Shown here: positions 49,567 through 59,334 of the stretch, in pieces | Position numbering within the stretch: position 1 is the first letter of the stretch | Layout: every line of letters begins with the position of its first letter | Assembly: GCA_963210315.1 (NCBI GenBank) | Contig: OY723299.1 | Coordinates: forward strand, 1,798,001 to 1,862,000 | DNA length: 64,000 nucleotides | Direction: 5' to 3' | DNA from: Rhynchopus euleeides | Taxonomy: Eukaryota > Euglenozoa > Diplonemea > Diplonemida > Diplonemidae | Program-made: the position numbers and the translations under genes | Notes under the pieces: model-generated | The model's input: only the letters and a program-made list of their open reading frames with translations | The model's database searches: none | Told to the model about the DNA's origin: nothing

Positions 49567-50672
49567 TGAGCACCCTGTGGGGAGAGGCGGATGAGCTGCC
49601 CCCGGAGGCCACTGCGGATGCGAGGAAGCCTGAGGTGTTTGAGGAGCTTCCAGTCAGAGGCCGTCAACCCGGCCGCCCCGCCTCCGCTGGGGGCGGCGCT
49701 GCCGCCCTCGTCGGGCAGTTCGCGGAAAACCAGACCCTCTCCCCGGGAGCAGTCGTCCTGGCGAACAAGACGGGCGCCTCCGAGGTGGTCTCCCACACCT
49801 ACTCGACCTACGTCAAATGCAGGTCCGGCGAGGCCTACAGCAGGCATGCGGTGAAGCTGCTGTGCGGCCCCCTCCTCGGTTTCGACGCCGCGCAGTTCCA
49901 GAAGGATGTCGAGGTTGCGAAGGGCGTGGTGCAGGCCCTCCGCACGCAAGGCTTCGTCATCATCGAGAACCTCCTCTCTGAGAGAGAGCGTATCGCCGCA
50001 TCCAGGGAGGCCGAAGCCATGGCCTGCGATGAGGCCATCATGTTCACCGCTGGGACAGGGGCGGGTGTCGCGCACAAGCGTGACGGCTCACTCCGGGGCG
50101 ATTCGATGGCATGGCTGCCGAAAGATGGGTCCCTCCCTGCGCCTATGCAGCACATCCACGACAAGGTGAACCGCTTGAGGAGGTCCATAGCGTATGTCAC
50201 GGGGAAGCCGCTTCCGAAGAGCTCGACCCAGCTGGCGCGTTACCCCGGGACAGGGGTGGGGTATGTGAGGCACCGGGATTCGAAGCTCAGCGCGGAGCAG
50301 AAGGATAAACGGAGGATCACCGCGCTGTATTACTTCAACGAGGGGTGGGTGGAGTCCGATGGGGGCCAGTTGGAGATCTTCCCGAATTCCGGGAAGTCGC
50401 AGCTGGCGGAGTTCAAGGCGGACAGCCCGGAGGTGCAGCAGGCGAAGTCGGAGGAGAAGATGTCCAACCCCGTGCGCATCCCGCCGAAGTCGGGCACCCT
50501 CGTCCTCTTCCCCAGCCACAGGTCGCACAGGGTGCTGCCCGACCACGCCCCGCGGACCGCCATGGGGACCTGGTTCCTCGGCCCCGAGTCTCTCAATATG
50601 TCCCACCCCGACTCGGAGCATGACATCGATGATTTCTTCACAGGCAACGACGAGGTGTACCCTTCGCGTTGA
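49566..50672 (+). CDS. Prolyl-4-hydroxylase-like 2OG-Fe(II) oxygenase
   Basis: 368 residues. The C-terminal double-stranded beta-helix has the iron ligands His236-x-Asp238 (VRHRDS) and His321 (SHRVLP), the 2-oxoglutarate-binding Arg330 (RTAMGTWF), and strands ITALYYFNEGW, DGGQLEIFP and SGTLVLFP. This order matches the EGLN/PHD and P4H families, which hydroxylate prolines in oxygen sensing or other proteins using 2-oxoglutarate and O2. The N-terminal 120 residues are poorly conserved-looking. The start is set by the duplicated leader ending at the ATG. No signal peptide is seen, so cytosolic or nuclear. Substrate unknown. Confidence 0.85.
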   Translation: MSTLWGEADELPPEATADARKPEVFEELPVRGRQPGRPASAGGGAAALVGQFAENQTLSPGAVVLANKTGASEVVSHTYSTYVKCRSGEAYSRHAVKLLCGPLLGFDAAQFQKDVEVAKGVVQALRTQGFVIIENLLSERERIAASREAEAMACDEAIMFTAGTGAGVAHKRDGSLRGDSMAWLPKDGSLPAPMQHIHDKVNRLRRSIAYVTGKPLPKSSTQLARYPGTGVGYVRHRDSKLSAEQKDKRRITALYYFNEGWVESDGGQLEIFPNSGKSQLAEFKADSPEVQQAKSEEKMSNPVRIPPKSGTLVLFPSHRSHRVLPDHAPRTAMGTWFLGPESLNMSHPDSEHDIDDFFTGNDEVYPSR

Positions 50673-51561
50673 TAGGTGGGGGAGGGGTGGAGGGTGGTGG
50701 TGGTGGTGGTGGTGGTAGCCAGTAATGCCCCGGTTCTCACGGCGTGCGCACTCGGGGACACCCCCGCGCTAGCCAGCACGCAAACCCCAACAGTGATGAG
50801 ATGTCGTGTGATACTGCGATCGGAGGGAGGGGGGGGTGGGGTGGGGTTGGGACCCACGTTCCGCTCTGCCCGTGGGTGGTGTTGTGATGTGCTGTGCGGG
50901 GAGGGGGGGGGGTGGAAACCAAGCCCTCAAAAAAATGGCAGCCTTCGTTATGCCTTGTAAAAATGTGCGTTTTGTTGATTGCCTTTTTTTTGGGGGGGGG
51001 GTTTCATCCCCCCCCCTATTTTGATATTAGAACAGGGCTGGCCACTGGAAAAAAAAGCCTGGAGAAGAGAAACGGAAACAAAATGCAACAAAACGCCAAA
51101 GAGATGTGGCGGGGTATTTCCGATAAGCGAAACCTCACTCACACCCCACCCTCACAGTGGTGTGTGCTTCTTTCAGCAGCACGTCTTCGCATCCTCTTCA
51201 CCCTCGCCCCCGCCCCAGACCCTCCCCCACCCCCATTTTGCGATGTATTGGGCGGCCCCTATAGTGCTACGCTGTGCCTCGTGCGGCGTCCCAGTTTGTT
51301 CGGGCGTGTTCACCTTTCTGCAGTGCTGAGGAATGGCCACCCATTAATTATTATAGAACAGTGCATCCCCATCCCGATATATCCCGTGACCTGGTTGGAG
51401 TGTGATTGTGGCCAGTGCTGCTCTCGTGACCCCCCATACCCACCATAGTGAAAAGCAGGCAGTGGTTGAAACGAAAGACCTTCGTACCGCGGCGTCTATT
51501 CTCCGTGGGTTCTGCAGCATTGCAGAACATAATGCCTCGGTACGTCAGGATTGGATACAGA
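50673..51561. other. Intergenic, no gene seen
   Basis: (GGT)n at 50695-50717, G and C runs near 50900-51020, otherwise unremarkable. Confidence 0.5.
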
Positions 51562-51880
51562 GGGGGTCTTCGCTGGTCGACAAACTTCGACAAACTTCGT
51601 CGTTCGTCACATAATTAGGAAAACGGCTGTTTCAGGGGGTTTTTCACCGAAGACGGCAGTGTTCTGACGACGACGACAGGGGTCTTCGACAAAAACTTCG
51701 TCAGCGAAGACCCCCCCCCAAAAATGAATTAAAAACCGGTTTTTCGGGGATTCTCGCTGTTCGTCACCTGTCGTCAAATTTCGACAAAATTCGACAATTT
51801 TCACCTAAACCGACGGAAAATGCACCAAAATGCACCACCCACAGCCTGGGTCGGCCCAGGGTCTGGACACCACTCCTGGA

Positions 51881-54630
51881 CCCGGCCCAGTACGGGCGAG
51901 ATCGGCCCATAGCCGGCCCAGCACTGCCGAGATCGGCCCATGTCCGGCCCAGTACGTGCGAGATCGGCCCATAGCCGGCCCAGCACTGCCGAGATCGGCC
52001 CATGTCCGGCCCAGTACGGGCGAGATCGGCCCATAGCCGGCCCAGCACTGCCGAGATCGGCCCATGTCCGGCCCAGCACTGCCGAGATCGGCCCATAGCC
52101 GGCCCAGTACGGGCGAGATCGGCCCATAGCCGGCCCAGCACTGCCGAGATCGGCCCATGTCCGGCCCAGCACTGCCGAGATCGGCCCATAGCCGTCCCAG
52201 TACGGGCGAGATCGGCCCATAGCCGGCCCAGCACTGCCGAGATCGGCCCATAGCCGGCCCAGTACGGGCGAGATCGGCCCATGTCCGGCCCAGTACGGCC
52301 GAGATCGGCCCATAGCCGGCCCAGCACTGCCGAGATCGGCCCATGTCCGGCCCAGCACTGCCGAGATCGGCCCATAGCCGGCCCAGTACGGGCGAGATCG
52401 GCCCATAGCCGGCCCAGCACTGCCGAGATCGGCCCATGTCCGGCCCAGTACGGCCGAGATCGGCCCATAGCCGGCCCAGCACTGCCGAGATCGGCCCATG
52501 TCCGGCCCAGCACTGCCGAGATCGGCCCATAGCCGGCCCAGTACGGGCGAGATCGGCCCATGTCCGGCCCAGCACTGCCGAGATCGGCCCATAGCCGTCC
52601 CAGTACGGGCGAGATCGGCCCATAGCCGGCCCAGCACTGCCGAGATCGGCCCATAGCCGGCCCAGTACGGGCGAGATCGGCCCATGTCCGGCCCAGTACG
52701 GCCGAGATCGGCCCATAGCCGGCCCAGCACTGCCGAGATCGGCCCATGTCCGGCCCAGCACTGCCGAGATCGGCCCATAGCCGGCCCAGTACGGGCGAGA
52801 TCGGCCCATAGCCGGCCCAGCACTGCCGAGATCGGCCCATAGCCGGCCCAGTACGGGCGAGATCGGCCCATAGCCGTCCCAGCACTGCCGAGATCGGCCC
52901 ATAGCCGGCCCAGTACGGGCGAGATCGGCCCATAGCCGGCCCAGTACGGGCGAGATCGGCCCATGTCCGGCCCAGTACGGCCGAGATCGGCCCATAGCCG
53001 GCCCAGCACTGCCGAGATCGGCCCATAGCCGGCCCAGTACGGGCGAGATCGGCCCATGTCCGGCCCAGTACGGCCGAGATCGGCCCGTAGCCGGCCCAGC
53101 ACTGCCGAGTTCGGCCCATAGCCGGCCCAGTACGGGCGAGATCGGCCCATAGCCGGCCCAGTACGGGCGAGATCGGCCCATGTCCGGCCCAGTACGGCCG
53201 AGATCGGCCCATAGCCGGCCCAGCACTGCCGAGATCGGCCCATAGCCGGCCCAGTACGGGCGAGATCGGCCCATGTCCGGCCCAGTACGGCCGAGATCGG
53301 CCCGTAGCCGGCCCAGCACTGCCGAGTTCGGCCCATAGCCGGCCCAGTACGGGCGAGATCGGCCCATAGCCGGCCCAGTACGGGCGAGATCGGCCCATGT
53401 CCGGCCCAGTACGGCCGAGATCGGCCCGTAGCCGGCCCAGCAGTGCCGAGATCGGCCCATGTCCGGCCCAGTACGGGCGAGATCGGCCCATAGCCGGCCC
53501 AGCACTGCCGAGATCGGCCCATAGCCGGCCCAGTACGGGCGAGATCGGCCCATAGCCGGCCCAGCACTGCCGAGATCGGCCCATGTCCGGCCCAGCACTG
53601 CCGAGATCGGCCCATAGCCGTCCCAGTACGGGCGAGATCGGCCCATAGCCGGCCCAGCACTGCCGAGATCGGCCCATGTCCGGCCCAGCACTGCCGAGAT
53701 TGGCCCATAGCCGGCCCAGTACGGGCGAGATCGGCCCATGTCCGGCCCAGTACGGCCGAGATCGGCCCGTAGCCGGCCCAGCACTGCCGAGATCGGCCCA
53801 TAGCCGGCCCAGTACGGGCGAGATCGGCCCATAGCCGTCCCAGCACTGCCGAGATCGGCCCATAGCCGGCCCAGTACGGGCGAGATCGGCCCATAGCCGG
53901 CCCAGCACTGCCGAGATCGGCCCATGTCCGGCCCAGTACGGGCGAGATCAGCCCATAGCCGGCCCAGCACTGCCGAGATCGGCCCATAGCCGGCCCAGCA
54001 CTGCCGAGATCGGCCCATAGCCGGCCCAGTACGGGCGAGATCGGCCCATGTCCGGCCCAGTACGGCCGAGATCGGCCCGTAGCCGGCCCAGCAGTACCGA
54101 GATCGGCCCATGTCCGGCCCAGTACGGCCGAGATCGGCCCATAGCCGGCCCAGCACTGCCGAGATCGGCCCATAGCCGGCCCAGTACTGCCGAGATCCGC
54201 CCATGTCCGGCCCAGTACGTGCGAGATCGGCCCGTAGCCGGCCCAGCACTGCCGAGATCGGCCCATGTCCGGCCCAGTACGGGCGAGATCGGCCCATAGC
54301 CGGCCCAGTACTGCCGAGATCGGCACATGTCCGGCCCAGTACGTGCGAGATCGGCCCGTAGCCGGCCCAGCACTGCCGAGATCGGCCCATGTCCGGCCCA
54401 GTACGGGCGAGATCGGCCCATAGCCGGCCCAGTACTGCCGAGATCGGCACATGTCCGGCCCAGTACGTGCGAGATCGGCCCGTAGCCGGCCCAGCACTGC
54501 CGGGCGAGATCGGGCGAGATCGGCCCATAGCCGGCCCAGTACGTGCGAGATCGGCCCATAGCCGGCCCAGTACTGCCGAGATCGGCCCATGTCCGGCCCA
54601 GTACGGGCGAGATCGGCCCATAGCCGGCCT
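51881..54630. repeat. 31-bp minisatellite array 1, about 88 units
   Basis: The unit is 31 bases with core CGGCCCATAGCCGGCCCAGT and then ACGGGCGAGAT. Main variants are CACTGCCGAGAT for the second half and ATGTCC for ATAGCC. Because 31 is not a multiple of three, all three - strand frames share one 31-residue repeat and stay open for 700-940 codons; these are by-products, not genes. Just before it, 51849-51880 holds one array-2-type unit. Confidence 0.97.
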
Positions 54631-54639
54631 AGTCGTAGG

Positions 54640-54846
54640 ATGCTGAACGAAGACAGCCAGCAGGCGCTGCTCTTCGATGACTACTCCACCGAGACGAAGA
54701 TCACGACACTCGAGGTCACAGACGTGCAGGCCTCGACCGTCTGCTTGGAGAAGTCTTTCGAGGGAATGCGGAAGGCGCTAGAAATCCACAACCATGTGAT
54801 CCGGAAGTGCATTGCGGGCATGGCGGGTATGAGGCAGGACATCGTC
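54640..54846 (+). pseudogene. Coding-like segment of 69 codons between arrays 1 and 2
   Basis: ATG at 54640 opens MLNEDSQQALLFDDYSTETK and continues with helical, charged sequence to RQDIV. Third positions are mostly G or C and no repeat motif is present. The frame then runs on through array 2 to 55869 by chance of its composition. It looks like the first exon of a host gene captured by, or interrupted by, the repeats. Family not recognised. Confidence 0.5.
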
Positions 54847-54847
54847 A

Positions 54848-55790
54848 GTGTCTGGACAGCACTCCTGGGCTCGGCCCAGGGTCTGGACACCACTCCCTGG
54901 CTCGGCCCAGGGTCTGGACATCACTCCCTGGCTCGGCCCAGTGTCTGGACAGCACTCCTGGGCTCGGCCCAGGGTCTGGACACCACTCCTGGGCTCGGCC
55001 CAGTGTCTGGACACCACTCCCTGGCTCGGCCCAGGGACTGGACAGCACTCCTGAGCTCGGCCCAGTGTCTGGACAGCACTCCTGGGCTCGGCCCAGGGTC
55101 TGGACACCACTCCCTGGCTCGGCCCAGGGTCTGGACATCACTCCCTGGCTCGGCCCAGTGTGGACAGCACTCCTGGGCTCGGCCCAGGGTCTGGACATCA
55201 CTCCTGGGCTCGGCCCAGTGTCTGGACACCACTCCCTGGCTCGGCCCAGTGTCTGGACATCACTCCTGGGCTCGGCCCAGTGTCTGGACACCACTCCCTG
55301 GCTCGGCCCAGGGTCTGGACAGCACTCCTGGGCTCGGCCCAGGGTCTGGACACCACTCCCTGGCTCGGCCCAGGGACTGGACAGCACTCCTGAGCTCGGC
55401 CCAGTGCCTGGACAGCACTCCTGGGCTCGGCCCAGGGTCTGGACACCACTCCCTGGCTCGGCCCAGGGACTGGACAGCACTCCTGAGCTCGGCCCAGTGC
55501 CTGGACAGCACTCCTGGGCTCGGCCCAGGGTCTGGACACCACTCCCTGGCTCGGCCCAGGGACTGGACAGCACTCCTGAGCTCGGCCCAGTGCCTGGACA
55601 GCACTCCTGGGCTCGGCCCAGGGTCTGGACACCACTCCCTGGCTCGGCCCAGTGTCTGGACATCACTCCTGGGCTCGGCCCAGTGTCTGGACACCACTCC
55701 CTGGCTCGGCCCAGGGTCTGGACATCACTCCTGGGCTCGGCCCAGTGTCTGGACACGACTCGTCGGCTCGGCCCAGTGGGTCGAGCCCAG
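54848..55790. repeat. 31-bp minisatellite array 2, about 30 units
   Basis: Unit core CGGCCCAGTGTCTGGACAGC then ACTCCTGGGCT, 31 bases, with GGGTCT/GTGTCT and CACC/CATC/CAGC variants and a higher-order pattern of about four units near 55330-55620. It ends with a unit in inverted orientation (about 55777-55812). Confidence 0.95.
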
Positions 55791-56509
55791 GAGTGATGTC
55801 CAGACACTGTCTGGACGGGAAGCTCCCCGCAGTGAGTGGTCGGGGGCCGTGGCCACGACCTCGGGGTGATGTCCAGCCGAGCAGAACGTGGCGCCCGGAG
55901 TACCGAGTGTTTGCTCCACTCAGAGGGGGTTCGATGCAGGACCCCTTCCCAGTCATGATCTCCTCAGTGCCTCCATCGATCCCCTCCGTCAGGGATCTTG
56001 CTGTGTGTAACATTAGCACAAGACCTAAACCCGCATCGCGTACCCATCCTTCGAAACCGTGCGATGTGCAATGTTGTGTTCATGTAGCTAGCTCGGAGAG
56101 TGTCTTAGCGAGCCCGCAAGGCTAGCTATATTTGCACCGTCCAACCAAATCTTGCTCAGCTTCGACTTGGCGCCGAGAGAGTTACGAGCGCTGCCCATAG
56201 AATCAGGTGTGCCGGGCGTGTGTGTCTTTATCAACACACGCAGACTCCTGCATACAGTAGACGGCCTACAGGCGAGGCGGAGTGTGACCTACTGTTGGGG
56301 GTGGTGAACTGGTCTGCGACGTCATCCTGCTGGTGTGCGACGTCTCCACCTCCTGCGGCACAGGGGGCCTTGTGATCTGGAGCGCTGGGGCAGCGCGGTG
56401 CAATGTCGGAGTGCGGACGGGCCAAGTCCCCCTGCTCCTGTGCATGCAGCGCAGATTTCTTGTTGCTGCGGTCCAGACAGCGGGCCGAGACCGGATGTGA
56501 TGTCGGCCC

Positions 56510-56910
56510 ACCCTCGGGACATCACTGCCTGGCTCGGCCCACCCTCTGGACAGGACTGCGTGGCTCGGCCCATTCTCGGGACAGCACTGCCTAGCTCGGC
56601 CCACCCTCGGGACAGCACTGTCTGGCTCGGCCCGTTCTCGGGACAGCACTGTCTGGCTCGGCCCACCCTTGGGACAGCACTGCCTGGCTCGGCCCATTCT
56701 CGGGACAGCACTGTCTGGCTCGGCCCGTTCTCGGGACAGCACTGTCTGGCTCGGCCCATTCTCGGGACAGCACTGTCTGGCTCGGCCCACCCTTGGGACA
56801 GCACTGCCTGGCTCGGCCCATTCTCGGGACATCACTGTCTGGCTCGGCCCACCCTTGGGACAGCACTGTCTGGCTCGGCCCGTTCTCGGGACAGCACTGC
56901 CTGGCTCCGC
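56510..56910. repeat. 31-bp minisatellite array 3, about 13 units
   Basis: Unit core CGGCCCACCCTCGGGACAGC then ACTGCCTGGCT, 31 bases, with CATT/CGTT variants. It aligns base for base with array 2 at CGGCCCA, GACAGCACT and GGCT. Confidence 0.95.
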
Positions 56911-57223
56911 TTCGTGCCAGCACGAGCACTAGCCGTTGCTCCTGCATTGCCCCAGGCGGCCAGCTCCCATCTTGGCTTGGCCCAGGATGACAGGTTGATC
57001 TCAATGTTTACCCGTGACACGGGCCCCGCCGTGCCTTCTCGTCCTGTGAGGGCTGAACAATGCACAGGGACCGCTCGACATTATTTTTTGGGTCCAAATG
57101 CGTGCTCCCAGCTAGGGACCACCCAACTCCCCGCCCTTTTTTTTGCCTCCGATTTGGCCCATTTTCGGCCCATTTTGCCCTGCACCAGCCTGCACTTTTT
57201 TGCACCGGCTAGCGAAGACCCCC

Positions 57224-59334
57224 AGAGGCAAAAGAAATAGCGTGATGAGGTGCGTGTGTGTGTGTTTTTCTTTCGAGCAACACGGTGCCCAGTTTCTAGT
57301 TTGACGAGTGGGGTAACTAGTTATGACCTAACTAGATACCCCTCTGAGCGAGTGATCCTCGAAATAAAGGGCAATCCCTCGTCACTCGTTAGGTCTATCA
57401 ATGGAAGCCCACTCGTTAGATAACAACTAGTTATCTCGTCGACTAGTGCGTCGTGAAGGATTCAACGCACCTCTACCCCTGGCGTATTTCAAACAAATGT
57501 ACGCAGCGAAGCTTGTCTAACATTGAACCCTCCGGCGTGTTATTTTGTTGTCAAAACACACGTGCCAGTCTCGTCTTTCCCCACCCCCCCTCTGCACCAC
57601 TCCGAAAATATTAAAGACACATGGCAGCGTTCGGTAGACCTGCAGCACAGGCATTTGCGGGTTTCCATTCGTCTGCAATCAAACACAAAGAACGCAACCG
57701 AAGGGTCGAAGCCTTTTTGAAGTGCAGTAGGCGTGTGGCATCCCATGCCAGAGAAGGAAATGGAACCCGAAAGCAAGGCAGAGAGGTGGGTTTGGGCTGA
57801 TATGATTCAGGCACGGACACCACGAAGTGCCTATAGGAGTTGGTGTAATTGAGGCTTGAACACACACAGGTTGAGGTGTGTGTGTGTGTGTGTGTGCAGT
57901 TGTCACCGCAGGGAAGGGGGGCGTTCAGGGCTCCGAGGCGAACATATGAAACCCTCACCTGCTCTTCCGGCAGGGCTGTGGTGCTGTCGTTCTGCGTGTG
58001 GAAAAGCACCACCGATAGCCTGATGCTTCTCGGAACTCGTCAGACCCCCGACTGGTCCCTGCGCCGTGCATTGCTCCATGGTGTAGAAAAGACTCTCACC
58101 GGGGGGACGGGAGGTTGCCGAGCAAACCCGGCGCGCTCGTCAAGAAAAAATCCAAAACTCGTTCAACCACATTCTCTTCGTCTAGAAGTTTTGTGCATGC
58201 TAGCATATGCGACTCGTAGTGCAGGAAAAACCCCCCCTCCTCCCCCTCCCCTCCCACCCCCTCGTCGAGGGATAAAACTTGCTGCCCAGTTGCACTCTTC
58301 CCCTCCCCCCCCTTTGTGCAGCTTTGCTGTCAGCAGATCCACCCCTCCACCACACACAAAACCCTCCTCAAAAAAAATACAGGGACTACCCGATCGCAGC
58401 GTGATCAGCGACACACAAAACACAACACAACACAGCACGCACACACGCACCCCACCCCCCCCACCCCAACCTACTTCCTATATTTCCTTATTTTTTTGGC
58501 TAATATCGCACGGAAGACACGCACCCCTTTCCAGCGCATTCCCCACCCCCCCCCTCCTCCTCCTCCTCCCTGATATACCAAACAGCCACTCCCCCCTGTT
58601 GCTGCTTAGAGCCGACTTCCCCGACTCCTCTCCCTCGCCCGCCTCTTTCCCCCATCCATCCCTCCCCCCCCGCCCCACCGCTCCCCTCACCACCACCACA
58701 CACGACGCCTATTGTCTGAGCCCCTCTTCCGTCTTTTTCATCTCGTCGGTTCTTTCTCGTTCAACTCCCCTCCCCCGAGGTTCCCCTCCCGACCCCCCTC
58801 CTCCTCCCCTACCTCTGAGGCCGTGGGGAGGCTAAAGGGGTGAAGGGGGGGTGGGGGGGAGGGAAGGAAGGGGGTACCGAACGCAGGTGGTGTGGAGGTC
58901 GTGTGGGTGCCTCGCTCCCCCCTCTTCTCTCTCTCTCTCTCTCTCTCACTCCACACAAGACACAAAACGCAACAAACCCCGTTGTTCGTGAATCCCCTCC
59001 CTCTCTCTCTGATTCCTTTTATATTTTTATAACCTTCGCCCCCCCCCCCCTCTTCACTTCCGGTCATCTGGGAGTTTCCCCCCCCCCCCACCGCCTCGAC
59101 CAACAACACTCTGTGCATGTGTCTGCGCCGCTGAAGAAAAGAGGGGGGGGGGAGAGGGGAGGTGTAACACAACCCCCCTGTACAAATCTCCTAAAAATAT
59201 ACATATTCACACCCCTCCTCCCCCCCCCCCTCACACACACACACTCTCTCTCTCTCTCTCTAACACACGCCAAATAGCCCCTCCCCCCTCCCCTGATATC
59301 CTGAGGAGAAACCATTTCATTACGGCGTGGTGGC
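57224..59334. other. Intergenic with motif-rich AT block and C/T leaders
   Basis: 57297-57450 repeats AACTAGTTAT and CACTCGTTAG motifs in both orientations, with partly matching ends ('ctagtttgacgag' and 'ctcgtcgactag'); it may be a small TIR element. (GT)n at 57877-57898. From 58220 to 59300 the + strand is extremely pyrimidine-rich with (CT)n at 58922-58948 and 59239-59262, a long leader of the next gene. No other gene. Confidence 0.5.

Larger units (their letters stand above)
51562..57223. mobile_element. Large T3-family TIR element holding three minisatellites
   Basis: The left end GGGGGTCTTCGCTGGTCG and right end AGCGAAGACCCCC are inverted repeats flanked by AGA on both sides. The left subterminal zone (51562-51830) repeats TTCGTC/TTCGACAAA motifs and ends 'aaaatgcacc'. 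The right zone ends 'ttttttgcaccggct'. Both motifs also occur next to the ends of the 87-bp remnant at 3278-3364. Inside are minisatellites at 51881-54630, 54848-55790 and 56510-56910, a coding-like segment at 54640-54846, and unique sequence. A nested pair GGGGTCTTCG/CGAAGACCCC at 51679-51714 could mark a second short copy inside the left end. No transposase frame. Confidence 0.65.

Noticed and set aside
51764-54621. Giant - strand frames of 714-938 codons in array 1
   Set aside because: They are three frames of the same 31-bp minisatellite; open frames follow from the unit lacking stops, not from a gene.
54848-55869. Repeat protein of up to 426 residues through array 2
   Set aside because: Both strands and several frames are open in the repeat; only the 69 codons before the array look coding.
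51881-56910. CRISPR-like array
   Set aside because: Units are contiguous with no unique spacers, and the organism is a eukaryote.
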